Under the pieces are notes generated by a model. It had not been told where the DNA came from. It was given only the letters and a program-made list of their open reading frames with translations, and did no database searches. Below, piece by piece: positions 10,068 through 21,782 of a stretch of DNA of 64,000 bases. The translations under genes and the position numbers were made by a program. Each line of letters starts with the position of its first letter. The first letter of the stretch is position 1. Origin of the DNA: Isoetes taiwanensis (lineage: Eukaryota > Streptophyta > Lycopodiopsida > Isoetales > Isoetaceae); assembly GCA_021234155.1 (NCBI GenBank), contig JAJEKV010000022.1, positions 10,756,621-10,820,620 on the forward strand, written 5' to 3'.

Positions 10068-10620
10068 CAAGAGGATATGCAGACTGTTGTGTTGTCTAAG
10101 GTACATCCAATTATTTCCACTGAGAAAAGGAGGTTACTTGAATCGAATATCACAAGAGAGGACTTGAAGGAGGTTGTGTTTCATTTGAAGCATGATAACT
10201 GTCCTGGTCTGACGGCTTCCCTAGTGAGTTCTTTCAAGCTTGCTGGTCTTGGCTCAACAATGATGTCTATGCTGTTTTTGTTCTCAAAGCTTGGATAGGA
10301 TCCTCAACACTGGAAGCATCTCTCTCATTCCAAAGTGCAAGAGCCTAGATCCAATTTGGATTGGCGTCCTATCACTTTGCTGTCATCTGTCTATAAAATA
10401 TTTGCTAAAGCCCTGGCTGACAAGGTACGCAACATTTCAGCCGAGTCAATTTCTTCTACACAATCTGGCTTTCTTCCTGGCTGATGCATCTTGAACAATG
10501 TTGCGGCTGCATACGAGGGCGTATATTGGGCTCGCTTGCAGGGTCATCAAGTGGTGTTCCTCACTATTGCTGCAGAAGCGTTGTCTCAACTCTTTGTTGT
10601 TGCAGCTCGAGGAAGGTCTC
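10068..10620 (+). mobile_element. L1-type LINE, part 1: reverse transcriptase fragment (5'-truncated)
   Basis: Traces of the non-LTR reverse transcriptase run in order: HLKHDNCPG (from the KxxGPDG region), SISLIPKCKSLD at about 10313-10350, then WRPITLLSSVYKIFAKALAD, and QSGFLPG near 10460-10480. These match the blocks at the start of the L1 RT palm. The 5' end carries no endonuclease and begins directly after the 13-bp duplication, so the element was truncated on insertion. Between about 10500 and 10560 the segment normally holding the first catalytic Asp seems deleted. The frame carries several stops. The copy is interrupted at 10620 by the gypsy element and resumes at 49748. Confidence 0.85.
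10616..10620. repeat. Target site duplication of the gypsy element, left copy
   Basis: GTCTC directly precedes the left LTR terminus TGTGACG and recurs at 49748-49752 directly after the right LTR. Five base pairs is the normal duplication length for Ty3/gypsy integration. Confidence 0.75.
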
Positions 10621-12078
10621 TGTGACGCTCCCAGAGTCTATACGATGCTCCCATCATATAAATACGGGAATTCCCCTCCCATGGCGACTGCATCACTACG
10701 GTAAGGCCCTCCATCGTACTCGGACCACTTGGGATGGCCAAGTGTCTGGGCGAGGAACATGGAGGTGTCATTCATCCCACGTCTTCTATGGGAAATCCTA
10801 TACAGCGGAAGCATACATATACGTTAGCATACAATCATCGTGCAAAATAATATACCACCACAAAGGGTGGCCCATCCATCATCATCACGAAAAAGACAAT
10901 ACATCCATAATAACACGAAATAACATCATGGCAAGGCACTACCCTGGGCTCAGACTCCAAGGGATCAACTGACGGCCAGGGCCTCAAGATATCAGCAGAC
11001 GGAAATATAACATGGCATTGGTTGGCATAAGACAATGGCACGCAATCCCAAGGAATCACCCTTCGGAACTACTCTGGGTTACATCTCCCCGGTCCGATGA
11101 GGCAGGTCGAAGAGGCGTCTCCTCCCCGAGCATGACGGATCCCTGGATGTGCTAGAGAACACGTGCCGCATCAGCGACCCCCGCATCCGTACCCGACTTA
11201 CTCCCCTAAATCTAAAGGCTAGATCACCAGCCCATTCGAGCCCAGGACGACCATAAAGACTCTCGCCCTCTGGCCCAGAGAGTGTCAGACCCATACCCGG
11301 CCCACACACAGTGACTGACTATAAGCCTAGCACACTATAGGAGTCTTGTAGCCGCGCTAGGCAAGACCCCACCCCCAATTCACCCTCATACTCGTTATCT
11401 GGTGTTGAACCACATCATAGCATCCACAGCCAGGTTGGCTCTTGTGCACAGTCCGCATTTATTGGGTATTAAGTAATTTAGCTAGAGACATCGCTATTGC
11501 TAAGAGGCTTTTAGGTCTCTATTAATTCCCAATACACGGAAGCAGCAGAAAGAAAGAATATAAGCACCATCTAAGTATCCAGAACAACATACAAAAGAGA
11601 ATTTAATCATTCCATCTATTCAAAGAAGTGTCAGCGGAATAGAAGCTATCTAATGACTAACCAGTCTCTTGGCTAGAGCCCTGGTCACGGTAGGCATCCA
11701 TAGTCCGAGGCTGGTTGGTAGGTGTTGGCAAAAATGGGTGTAAGCTGCTGGCTGCTGCTCCTCTTCACTCCCAATTCGAATTTGGGATGAATTGGGGGGG
11801 TAGGACCCCTATTCCATGCCCCAAAATGGTAAGTCCCTCCTGGCCAATCGATTTGGGCCAGGTGGCACCCCCTCATTGGTGACAATTAGTTAATTAGACC
11901 ATAATAGCATAATTAGGTTAATTATGCCACCATAATCTATAATTATCTATTGGTTTTATTAGCGTAGCTAATAAAATCCATTATAGGCGAACCCCCACTT
12001 GGGCCCTTAGGCCTACTATGTACTGGTGACATGTCATGGTATGCATATGTATACCGTATAGATACCTGGAACGTCACA
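10621..12078 (-). repeat. 3' LTR of the minus-strand Ty3/gypsy chromovirus
   Basis: The 1458-bp LTR begins TGTGACG and ends CGTCACA on the plus strand, a 7-bp terminal inverted repeat. It aligns over its whole length with 46613-49747 apart from an insertion there. The polypurine tract sits immediately inside it. Because the element reads leftward, this left copy is the 3' LTR. Confidence 0.92.
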
Positions 12079-12095
12079 TTCTCCCCTCTTTGGAT
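12079..12095 (-). other. Polypurine tract of the gypsy element
   Basis: On the minus strand CCAAAGAGGGGAGAA runs directly into the 3' LTR start TGTGACG, which is where second-strand synthesis is primed. Confidence 0.8.
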
Positions 12096-12099
12096 TTAG

Positions 12100-12710
12100 A
12101 GTTAGTGGAGAGTACTTACAGTAAAGACAAGTTTAATTTATTGAAAACGTCAAAGGGTTACATCTGAAGGTAGCAGGACAAGAAGTCCTGCCTCAAGATA
12201 AACAGTAAGAGATCACATTCAAAAGTACATTTTAAACACAAAATGTTTTATAAAAACACAAGTTGGCCTACGAAGTGAGGCCTTGATCCTTCTGCAGCTT
12301 ATCAGTACGCTCTACTGGCCTGCAGACGTGAGTACATTAGTGTTTAAGAAATAAGTTATGTGGTTGAAGGGACCACCCCCTTAAATAAATAAAATATGAA
12401 TGCAAAGATCCTATCATGCCTAAGGCTTGCATGTCGTCTCAGCATAAGGAGTGGCAATATTCCCATAATACCCTTAGACGAATGCGTCCTATCATGAATG
12501 CCTATATGCCCAATTGCCCATTTAGGATGCATGTAACCCAACCCCTAAAACGATCCCTGCCGAATCTCGCTCATATGACCCCTGTCGCCTTAAAAGAACA
12601 TTGCTTACTATCAGGGTTGGAGATGATTGCATCTTGAATGGTTCGGCCCTGGCATTCCTTCATAAAGTCCGGGTAAGTCTTATCCAAATCCGCTTTAAGA
12701 ACCCACGCTA
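12100..12710 (-). other. 3' untranslated part of the gypsy element
   Basis: This lies between the chromodomain trace and the polypurine tract. No domain is recognisable, and the short frames here are not protein-like. Confidence 0.5.
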
Positions 12711-13443
12711 TACCCCTTCCTCAGGCAAGGTTTCCCACTTAACCAAGTATTGCTGAGTTGCTTTTATAGGCACGACATCAAGCAGCTTCCTCAATGGTTT
12801 GTTTATAGGCACGCATCAAGAAAGAGCTTCCCGACAATCTCCAATTGATCCTCACCATCTCCGTATGTTGGTGTGTCAAGAATTCTTCCGATCCTGATGA
12901 TGCTCTTGAGAAGACTTTATGAAAAACTTTATGGATCTTAAATGTACGGTAGATCCAACCTAGAGGCCTCGAGAACCTATCCTTCAATATACTTAAATGG
13001 TCCACCTCTAGGTGCAAGCTTCTTACAATTGCTAAATCTTAAGTTTGGCTTGTTTCACCTTTACCATTAGCCGTACTTTCACCACCAAACTCCCGGAGTA
13101 CTCTGTCGATCACCTAGACTCTTTACGAAGCTCTTTATGCTTACTAAGTATGCTCCTGAACTTCCTCGACTAGAGCTTGTATGTCCTCAGAAGAATTGGG
13201 TCGGTGGTCTCCACCTTTGATACTAGATTATGTCAATGTGAACCGGGCGTGGAGGCATTTGATAGCCATAATTTCATCATGAAAGGAGACATCCGAGGAC
13301 TCTGTCTAGTCTTTGTTGTAGGCAAGCTCCACGAATGAATGTGATACGCCCATTGGGATTGTTTTGTTCCACGAGCATTGCGTAGCATATCCTCAATTAT
13401 GCAGTTGGTACGCTCTGTTTGACCATTTGCTTGTGGGTGATAA
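12711..13443 (-). pseudogene. Gypsy integrase C-terminal part and chromodomain (pol 3' end)
   Basis: At 13381-13443 the minus strand encodes HPQANGQTERTN followed by IIEDMLR, the hallmark end of the Ty3/gypsy integrase core. At 12711-12761 it encodes QQYLVKWETLPEEG, the core of a retrotransposon chromodomain that directs integration to particular chromatin. Frameshifts separate these segments. The core is cut at 13443 by the CACTA insertion and continues at 21783. The chromodomain places the element among the chromoviruses. Confidence 0.88.
13441..13443. repeat. TAA target duplication of the CACTA element, left copy
   Basis: TAA precedes the CACTA terminus and recurs at 21783-21785 directly after the other terminus. 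Three base pairs is standard for CACTA elements. Confidence 0.85.
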
Positions 13444-13459
13444 CACTACTACAAAAATG

Positions 13460-13870
13460 GGCACAAATGGCACAAACAAATGGCATATTTTTATTAATTT
13501 GCCAGTTTTGTTGTCATAATTGGCAAATAAGAAAATGTGATAAATATGTGCCATTTAAGTGACAAATATTATGCCATTTGTTGGCCTTATAAATGGCACG
13601 TATAGAAATGTCTTATATGTGCCATTTAAGTGTGGTTAAAAGTTTGCCATTTTTACTAGCATAAATGGCAGATTAGTAAGTGCCATTTAAGTGCCCTACA
13701 AGTGTCATCTCTTTGTGCCTTTTGTGCAAGAAAAAATGTCACTTGTATAAGTGACCTCTATTTGCGATTTAAGTGTGGTTAGAGCTTTGTCATTTATCCA
13801 ACACAAATGGCATATGTATATGTGTCGTGCAATTGTCAGACAAATGCCCGTTGTTAAATGGCTGAAAAGA
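13460..13870. repeat. Left subterminal repeat array of the CACTA element
   Basis: At least a dozen short copies of ATGGCA/TGCCAT variants (AAATGGCAC, TGCCATTTAAGTG) occur in both orientations. The matching array on the other side lies at about 21360-21760. Confidence 0.85.
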
Positions 13871-13899
13871 GGCCCCTTTTTGGTAGACAAATACATGCA

Positions 13900-15341
13900 A
13901 ATGCATATATGTGCCTTTTGCTTACGTTGTTATATAAACAAATCATGTCCATGCATTTGTCTACATTATATTTTGTGTTATGTGTGCATAAAGGACCAAA
14001 CATAGAAGAGAATCGAGCTTCATAATGTAATGCTTCTTTTATAACTAGAGGTTGAGGTTCTAATTGCCTAGTGTTGAATGTTTGTTCATGAATTTGCAAT
14101 TATTGGCAATATCGTATTCAAGCTATATTTATCTTTCAAGGGGACCAAGTAAATTGCAAATTCAATTTACTAAGAGCAGACTTCCAAAATGACTTGAAAC
14201 AGACCAAATAGGTTGCAAATTCAAAATAGTAGGAAAAGCTTTCAAAATGGCCAAAAAGGGACAAAATAAGTTGCAATTTACTAGGAACAAGCTTCCGAAA
14301 TGGCTATGAAACGGGCTATGAAAAGGGAAGAGATTAAAGTACGAATTAAAGTACGTGGCTATGAACCATGGTGTTGGTACCTTATCTAATTCTCTAAATA
14401 TTGACTAAGTCCTCTCTTAATTTTTCAACCGATTATCGGAATTCGTTTCATTAGCGCAGAAGAACAATGAAGATTGGATTTGCATTCACAATCCACTCCT
14501 TAAACTGGATTGGCCACGAATTTTGCTTAAATTCCAAAGACGTTAAATTGGAGACATATTAAATTGTATGAACATAATAACGAAAATGACAAAAACGAAA
14601 TTTTAAGCTATGGTCAGGAATTAACGGTCAAGATCTAATGGCCTAGAATTTAGGGTTTCGAAGGCAATTCTTTTCCCTCCATCGTTTCCCTCCTCCTCAG
14701 GCATTCCGGGACCCATAGCTTCCATGGATTTGGCGTGTGATTAGTAGAAAACAGGGGTTCAGTCTTTCTTCTTTTGGTCTCAGGTTTTATATTCTTTCTT
14801 TATATCTTGAGAGATGTATGGGAGGAGGGGAAATTTGGTTTTATTAAAGGGATATGGTAGCAGCTCTATATGTAAGCCCAAAAATGGGAAGAAAAAGTCA
14901 CCATGGGAAAGGAAAAACTCCAATTTGGTTTTCACCAGTGCAATTTATTTGATTCCGAGCTTGTTCTGCATTTGCATCTTTTTTTGTGTTTACACACACT
15001 CGAATCTAGTCTAGTTTGTAAATTCGGCTTCTTGTCCGCGAATTTACATCTATTTTTGTATGCTTTTGTTTTTCTCGAACATTTTCCTCTTATATACTAG
15101 CTAAGTGAGGAATAGCGAACTATATGCATTGCTAGAATACAATATAAATCATTTGGTGGCCTTGTAGTTTCTTATGTTTTGCTCTATTACATATTCATTT
15201 GATTTTAGGTCTTATTCATATTTTAATGCAGAGTTTATCTTTGCGGAGTCTTGTTCAAGGCTTCCTTTCTAGGTACATTTATAGAGTTCTTTGATGCATT
15301 TAAGACAAACAAAATTGCATTTGCAATATTATTTTTCCAAG
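13900..15341. other. CACTA interior, no recognised gene
   Basis: AT-rich sequence. About 14650-14700 contains an AGGGTTTCGAAGG word and a CT-rich tract that look like a plant 5' leader. Short frames at 14814-15100 are open but unrecognised. Nothing resembles TNPD-type transposase. Confidence 0.4.
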
Positions 15342-15444
15342 AATGGCTCAAATGGTTGATAAAGAACGCAATGTTGGTTTAAATTTGCACATATTAATCA
15401 TGTCAACATCATTACGTGGAACTGCGGCGGTATCTAGTGAAATG
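15342..15444 (+). pseudogene. Exon-like gene fragment inside the CACTA element
   Basis: An ATG at 15343 opens 34 codons (MAQMVDKERNVG at the start, AAVSSEM at the end) between an acceptor-like TTTTTCCAAG and a consensus donor GTAAGT at 15445. The protein is not recognised. With the second exon-like block it suggests a captured host gene fragment or a decayed element gene. Confidence 0.35.
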
Positions 15445-15825
15445 GTAAGTCTTTTTTGAAAATATTAAGAATCTTACATGGGTCCCGCATAATTATTCTT
15501 ATGTGTTTTGCGGCTAGTTCAAAAGTTTGGACTTATGAAGTCACCCTTTTAAGTTCGGTTTACTCATAAATTGTTTGTTATTTGTTGGCCCCTTCCTTGA
15601 TTGTTTTGACTAGTTATGCACCTTGGCTATTTGTACCGAATTTTCTTAAAGAAATTTTAATGAATGCATCAGTAATCGAGGAATAGTTGGTTCATGCTTC
15701 CGTGACTAATGCCATCCTAGAAGAAGTTTTATTCTCATCCTACAAACTTACTTCGTATAATAGAAGTAAATGGTGTATGAAGGAATAGAATTAAATGTCT
15801 TGAAAACCTCAAAGGGGCGTTTTAG

Positions 15826-15973
15826 ATGATGAAAATTTGGAGGATATTGAGAGCATTGAACTATATTGTGATTGGATGGAAGGTGGTATAGCTACAAGCT
15901 ATGTTACCTTGATTGAGCATCTTGTAAAGACCCTCAAGGCGGTGATCAATTATAAGCGAAAAAGATTCACCAA
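15826..15973 (+). pseudogene. Second exon-like fragment inside the CACTA element
   Basis: After an acceptor-like TTTTAG, a clean frame encodes DENLEDIESIELYCDWMEGG and about 25 further residues, ending at CAA/GTAAAT, which would serve as a donor. The phase does not match exon 15342-15444 directly, so an exon between them is missing, mutated or unrelated. Protein family unknown. Confidence 0.35.
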
Positions 15974-16168
15974 GTAAATCTTCTTAATTGCTTTTGTCTC
16001 GTTTTTCATGCTTTTTCTATTGTTTCTTTTGTCATATTTGGCTTATCGATTTAAATCTAATAAGTTTTTAGTTTATTCTGATGACATGACATTTACCCAC
16101 AATGCATGTATACATGATCTCCATGCTTAGAGAGTGAGATGATTCAAACTTCATTCTTTCTGAGGAGG

Positions 16169-16173
16169 CAAAT
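16169..16173. repeat. CAAAT target duplication, left copy
   Basis: CAAAT directly precedes the 5' LTR and recurs at 20566-20570 directly after the 3' LTR. Confidence 0.9.
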
Positions 16174-16609
16174 TGTTAGCCCTTTGGGCTAAACATATGT
16201 ATGAGTGGCATAGGCCACATGTATTTATCACATTGGACCACTTGATCTAGGGCCCAATTTAGCCCACATATGTGGTAGGTGGCATAGGCCACATGTATTT
16301 TGTCATATTGGACCCCACAATCTATGGCCCAGTTGCTTCCTAGATCTGTGGAGGGTGAGATATCATTTAGGGTTAGGGTTTGCTCTCTTATTTAGAGAGC
16401 ATTTCCTCTCATTGTTTAGGTTTTGCTCACGTTTTGGAGCACCTCTCAGCACTAGACATCAATATGATTCTGTTTTGTTCATTCTTTCTTTTGTTCTTGT
16501 TCTTGGAGTTTCTTCCCATCTTCTTTGTTGTCCATTAGGCATTTGTGGCGGCCATTGGCATCCGTGGGTCGCGTTTCTTTGCTGATGATCTGCAGGCTAA
16601 ATATCAACT
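16174..16609 (+). repeat. 5' LTR of the non-autonomous LTR retrotransposon
   Basis: It begins TGTTAGCCCTTTGGG and ends about TATCAACT. It aligns throughout with 20119-20565, with short indels. A TTGGTA...GCC sequence directly follows, fitting a damaged tRNA-Met primer site. Confidence 0.92.
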
Positions 16610-19600
16610 CTTGGTAGCCTCATGCGGGGTCTCTTGGGCTCATGATCAATCTCTTATTTCCATATTCGAGGCATCTCAAAAGTTTTAAGCCCAAAATATT
16701 TGGATCTGCAGAGCACATTCTTGCATTATCATCGTGATACTTTTCACTTTACCGGAGAGGAAGGGGGCAAACATGATTTAATAGCAAAATAAAGTTCTTA
16801 TTTGTGACATTTTGGGTTGATCGGCCTTCTTTTGCTATCACTCTGTCACGTACCTGGCATACATTTTATTTCTTATTTCTTAGAACAAGTTTGCCCGCAA
16901 TTATCTGATTCTTATTTTTGGGTGTATTTTTGTGCTAGAGATGCCCTTAGGGTCTTGATGCTACTCAGTTCTTTTATTTTGAGTGTATTTTTGGGTCTTT
17001 GAACTACTGGCGTGCTCTGCTTGAATTCTTTCATGTTCTTCATCACCATACTTTCTGTGATATTTTGCCCAATGGTTTCCTGAAAGGGACAAAATTCGCC
17101 CACCCAGTTCTTTCATCAAACACTTGGATTCTCAGTCCGGCCACTTGCATTCTATTTTTGGATCTTTGGGGATGCCCTCGGATCTTTATCTGAGACCAAA
17201 ATTCAAAATCGACCTCTTTTCTCTCATTAGGTATGAATCAGCAGCCCCAACTTTGTTATCTTGGACAAGCCCCATCGGTTTCTTATTGATGATTTTGCTC
17301 GGATGCACCATCTGGCTCTATCGTGATTCCTAACTTTGATTCATGCTCTACATTCCTGCTTCGATTTCATGCTCGCCCTCGGCTTTTACTACGCACCTGA
17401 TGGGTGCAACCGCAGGGGGCACTTCACTGTTCAGCGAGCGAGGCTATCACCCAAATGAATTTGACATATTTTGCTATATTTTGCTATTGTTGGTGAACAA
17501 AGTCAAGTTTTAGTCCCGGATCTTAAATCCTTCCACGGGACCTTTGTATCCACCCAGGCGGACAACCGAGAACATGGGAAAGTAATTCTTGCACAAATTA
17601 CGGCGCATGGTTTGCCTTGTAATGAGCCCCAAACAAATTTTCTTGCATCGGCAGTTCAATCTTACGGGAGTAATCCTTTTCTCAAAGCCCCATGGATTTG
17701 TTATGTAATTAGCCATGGATTGACAATACTTTTCAAGCCATCTTGGGCTACTTAGCCAACCGATATCTCATCCATCTCTGGAACATTTGAGACAATGAGA
17801 TGCCCTCTTTCTACCCAATGAAACAAATTTTTGGCTTTGGAAACGCGGCAGGAATCCTTACGCGCACTTCATGCGCATCTACCAGCGAGACCATGGCGTG
17901 ATAGCGGTTTCCATGCGGGGAATCATCAAACTACGTCACTGGCAGAGCATGCATGTTTTCCTGCATCCGAAAGGGAGATTTTTAAGCGCCATCTTTGTTG
18001 ACATTCTCCCAGTGCTTGTTGATATTTGATATTTTAGAGTGGCAATCAAGGCACTCTTTTTTCGCAACAAGCTGATCTCTAGCAAAACTTGGGCCGCAAT
18101 TACATTGCATCTACTCAAACCTCTTGAAGAAACCAACTCCACGACCCTCCATTAGATCAATCTATGACTTTCACGAAGTGTGAAGCCCAACCACTGACTC
18201 TGTGACCCCAAATTTCCAAGACATCACTACTAGCCATACAGCCGAGAAGCGAGGAGCCAAGCACTAGAGTTTTGCCTGCATTTTTCAAAGGGTTTGAAGT
18301 GCATCACAAAGCCCGCGGCCCATCAGGCGTGGCTTTATCTGCAAAACCTTCCTGGCAGTGCCTCTGCCCAGTGACTTCCTAGAAGCCCGCGGCCATCACG
18401 GCGTGGCTTGGAGTCTGCAACATCTTCCGCGGTGTGGGCTTTGTGGCAGCTCCTGCGGTAGCTTAACAAAAATCTTGGAGACCTTTACTGCGCAGCTCTC
18501 TGCGGCAACAAGCTTCAAGGCCATAGCGGTTGAGGCGTGCTACCCTCACCCGCGACCTGTAAGTCCATCCCACGGCGATTCACTTTCCGGCCTTATCCAC
18601 ACGGCCTCCCACGCGGTGAGTCGGATCGAGAGAGCCCCCGGGCCCGCGGCCCTCCGCAGTGGACGCCGGCCGAGACTATCGGTGGCCTTCGCCCTCGGGA
18701 ATCCCCACGACCCATCAACCTTGGTACGTCGGCGGCCCCTCACGGGCGTGAATTACTGATGGCGTCGCGGCCTACCCAACCATTGAAAAAAAAAAAAAAC
18801 GCAAATCACTTGTAAGTTCATCGCCCATATCTTCAATGACTGATTCTTTTATGGCGACACTTGGCACTTGGGCCATTCAAGATGGGCAACATTCTTGGTA
18901 TTTTCCACTTCTTCTACTATTGAAGGAGCTTTTTTTTTGATACCATCTATCACGTTCACATACGCCCGTGCTTGCATAAGCAAATGAAGCGTGAAGTTGA
19001 TTCAACCTTAAAAGCCCTTTCGCCTATAGCCTTACATGGCCCCAGCGATACTACAAGGCCATTCTTAAAACTTGGATTTTGCAACCTGCGATCCACGCGG
19101 CCCCTTGGCGTGATTTTTAATGGTGACTTCTTGACCTCTTGTAAATTTTTGGGCATTATGCGCTGGAGGCACAACTTTTCATCGATCCATAAGTCAGCTG
19201 ACATCCTTTCTTTCGACAACAAAATCATGTGGCCCAGTGCGTGGAGTTCATCAAAATTGTCATGGCCCCTCACGTGACACCCGAGCACAACTTTCAATCC
19301 TCTTTTCATGCGGGGAGTCTTTGGAACATATTTTTTGGCACATTTTGGGGCGCCTCATCTTTTGCCACATTCTTGGAGATCTTCTTTGCACCTTTGTACC
19401 AACAAACCTCACCTGACCTGGTGGCGTGTGTAGGCCCTCGGCACTCTTAGGTCAACAATCAAGCTTACCTCATGGAAGCCCAAATGCGTTTGAGGAACAA
19501 TTTTTGAAAATCCATCTCGTAGTCCATAATACATGGCGGTTGAGCCTCTTTCAAGTTCAAGCCAATGAAGTAGAAGATGACATGGCCTTAGCCCCTTCAA

Positions 19601-20118
19601 TTCAACTCCTTCAGGATTCAACTACGCTCAAACTCTTTCAAGTTCAAATGGCGTGAAAACTGACTTAGGGCCTTAGCCCTTGATCACTTATGTTTCAACT
19701 CTTTCCAAGTTCAACTCATTGTTTCAAGCTTTTCAAGTTCCACTGATAGGCGTGAGATGACTTAAGGTCTTAGCCCCTTCAGCAATTTTTGTTTCCTCAT
19801 TTTGTTCAACTCATTCCAAGACACTTTGATTGGCATGTATTAGGAGGAGCTAAGTGGCAAGCTCTATGAGAAGTGGTGACGGCCTTCTCAACCTTAGATT
19901 GACTTCTATGGCTTTAAAGGAGCTTGTGGCAAGCTCAGAAAGTGGTGTGACCTTCTCTCTCAACCTCTTCGATTTTTTGTACTTCATAGAGCATTGGCAT
20001 TTTTGGATCAGGACTTTTCGTGACATTATCATTATTTCCCTCCCCACTTTAGCCCTTTGTTGTAAATGTTTAACCTAATGTTATCTGAGGTTCTACATAG
20101 TTTGGTGTGGTGGGGGAG
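16610..20118 (+). other. Non-coding interior of the LARD-like element
   Basis: Frames of up to 133 codons occur (for example 18358-18759) but resemble no retrotransposon protein. Part of the interior (18300-18760) is GC-rich, with a near-repeat of CCCGCGGCC...GGCGTGGCTT. The 19530-19800 part repeats a CTCTTTCAAGTTCAA word and CTTAGCCCCTTCA. These repeats do not look coding. Confidence 0.6.
20104..20118 (+). other. Polypurine tract of the LARD-like element
   Basis: GGTGTGGTGGGGGAG runs directly into the 3' LTR start TGTTAACCC. Confidence 0.75.
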
Positions 20119-20565
20119 TGTTAACCCTTTGGGCTAAACATATGTATGAGTGGCATAGGCCACATGTATTTATCACAGTGGGCCACTTGATCTAGAATGA
20201 TTTAGCCCACATATGTGGTAGGTGGCATAGGCCACATGTATTTGTCATATTGGACCCACAATCTATGGCGATTTAGCCTAGATACGTGGAGGGTGAGATA
20301 TCATTTAGGGTTAGAGGGTTTGCTCTACTATTTAGAAACATTTCCTCTCATTGTTTGAGTTTTTGCTCCGCGTTTTGGAGCACCTCCTTTTGGAGCGATA
20401 ATATGATTGTTTTTGTTCATTCTTTCTTTTGTTCTTGTTCTTGGAGTTTCTTCCCATCTTCTTTTTGTTGTCGATGAGCATTTGTAGCTGACCACAGCTG
20501 GCATCCCGTGATCATGGAATTTTAGCTGCTTTGCAAAAGATGATGCCAAGAACTAAATATCAACA
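20119..20565 (+). repeat. 3' LTR of the non-autonomous LTR retrotransposon
   Basis: It begins TGTTAACCCTTTGGG and ends TATCAACA, so it keeps the canonical TG...CA termini. The CAAAT target duplication follows. Confidence 0.93.
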
Positions 20566-20570
20566 CAAAT

Positions 20571-21360
20571 CTGACATGCTTTAGGGTAGAGTGACACAAA
20601 CTCTATCTATCGCGGAATATATAGCCTTAGTTTTACCTTTTCTGTGATTATTTTAGCATTGATGAATTCTTTAAAAATGACTAGAGTTTACTTCAAGATT
20701 ACATATTTAGATGCTGCAATATTTGAGGTATGATGATAATTCTAACTTTTGCATCTCAAATTTCCGGCTATGAATTCATCTTTTAGGCGTCTACTACATT
20801 GTAAAGATGATTTATCAAATTAAGCATCAATCATTTCGAAGCTTTATTATGTATCGTTGCTAGTCTTATTGGATGCTTTCGACTTTTTGAGATTGCTATT
20901 GTGGATTATTGCAAGTTTGTAACTTAGCATCAACTTTATTGGATGCTTGATTTCAAAGATTGCTATTGTGGATTGTGCAAAGTTTGTACTTCCACTTTGA
21001 AAATGTTAATTCAGTTATATGAATTTGGGATGGATCTCTTTTTGCAAGTGTTATAAAGTTGGACCTGATTCTGCGAGAAGACTTGCCTCTTTGTTGTATA
21101 TGTATCTTTACAATTTCTTTATTTGTTTGTTATTCTTGCAATGCTATGAAATATAATTTAGCGGATATATTTGTGATATTTGTTGAAGAAGCAATTCTTT
21201 TTGTCCTATAAGTTGGCGATTGATTTCATGATTCTTGCGGCAGAGAAATGTACTACTTGACCATTCTCTGAGAAGTTTAAAATATCAAGTGACAATTAGA
21301 TTTTTGTTTTGGAATTTAGTTATACAATAATTAATTATCTAAAGAATATAGGAATACTTG
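20571..21360. other. CACTA interior, right part
   Basis: AT-rich, 3'-UTR-like sequence with no recognised coding domain. It is the continuation of CACTA DNA interrupted at 16173. Confidence 0.5.
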
Positions 21361-21782
21361 TCGTTTGCATACATTTTGTGGCACTTAAATGGCACTTGAA
21401 TGGAATATGGTAGATTGTTAATGACACTTAGGTGGCACATATGAGTATAGATATATCTCTCATGATGGTACTTGAGTGGCACATGGACCACATATATATG
21501 TGTGCCACTTGAATGTCCTTAAGTGGCGAGAATGCCGACATTTGAATTGTCACATAGGTGACACAACCCGTCTATATATGTCATAAAGATTGAGTGATAT
21601 GATGGCACAAACATATGATTAAATGGCAAATATTTTAGATAGAGCACTTAATTGGCACAAAAGGCCGAACATTTAAGGCACAAATATGCACAAAATATGC
21701 TTTTACACCGAGGAAAAGTGTCATTTATGTAGGAAAGAAATGGCACATAAGTGTACCCATTTATATATATTTTGTAGTAGTG
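21360..21782. repeat. Right subterminal array and terminus of the CACTA element
   Basis: Many TGGCACTTAA and AAATGGCA variants occur here, mirroring the left array. The terminus TTTTGTAGTAGTG ends at 21782 and is followed by TAA. Confidence 0.88.

Larger units (their letters stand above)
16174..20565 (+). mobile_element. Non-autonomous LTR retrotransposon (LARD-like) nested in the CACTA element
   Basis: Two LTRs of about 440 bp flank a 3.5-kb interior. A CAAAT target duplication flanks the whole. The primer site after the 5' LTR starts TTGGTAGCC, and a purine-rich GTGGTGGGGGAG precedes the 3' LTR, so it reads on the plus strand. The interior shows no gag, protease, RT or integrase motif, so the element must have used enzymes of another family. 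Short LTRs and a Met-type primer site would fit a Copia relative, but this cannot be settled without pol. Confidence 0.92.
13444..21782. mobile_element. CACTA (En/Spm) DNA transposon, non-autonomous
   Basis: The left end CACTACTACAAAAATGGG is matched by the right end TTTTGTAGTAGTG as a terminal inverted repeat of at least 13 bp. A TAA target duplication flanks both ends. Subterminal regions (about 13460-13870 and 21360-21760) carry many AAATGGCA/TGCCATTT and TGGCACTTAA words in both orientations, the type of subterminal array bound by CACTA transposase. No transposase domain is visible, so it is probably non-autonomous. Its length without the nested LTR element is about 3.9 kb. It contains spliced-gene-like exon traces at 15342-15444 and 15826-15973. 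Confidence 0.93.

Noticed and set aside
17471-18759. Frames of 92-133 codons inside the LARD-like element
   Set aside because: No similarity to retrotransposon proteins and no start or splice context; treated as chance frames in a partly GC-rich interior.
16174-20565. Reading the 16.2 and 20.1 kb repeats as a plain duplication
   Set aside because: TG...CA termini, primer site, polypurine tract and identical CAAAT flanks identify them as LTRs of one insertion.
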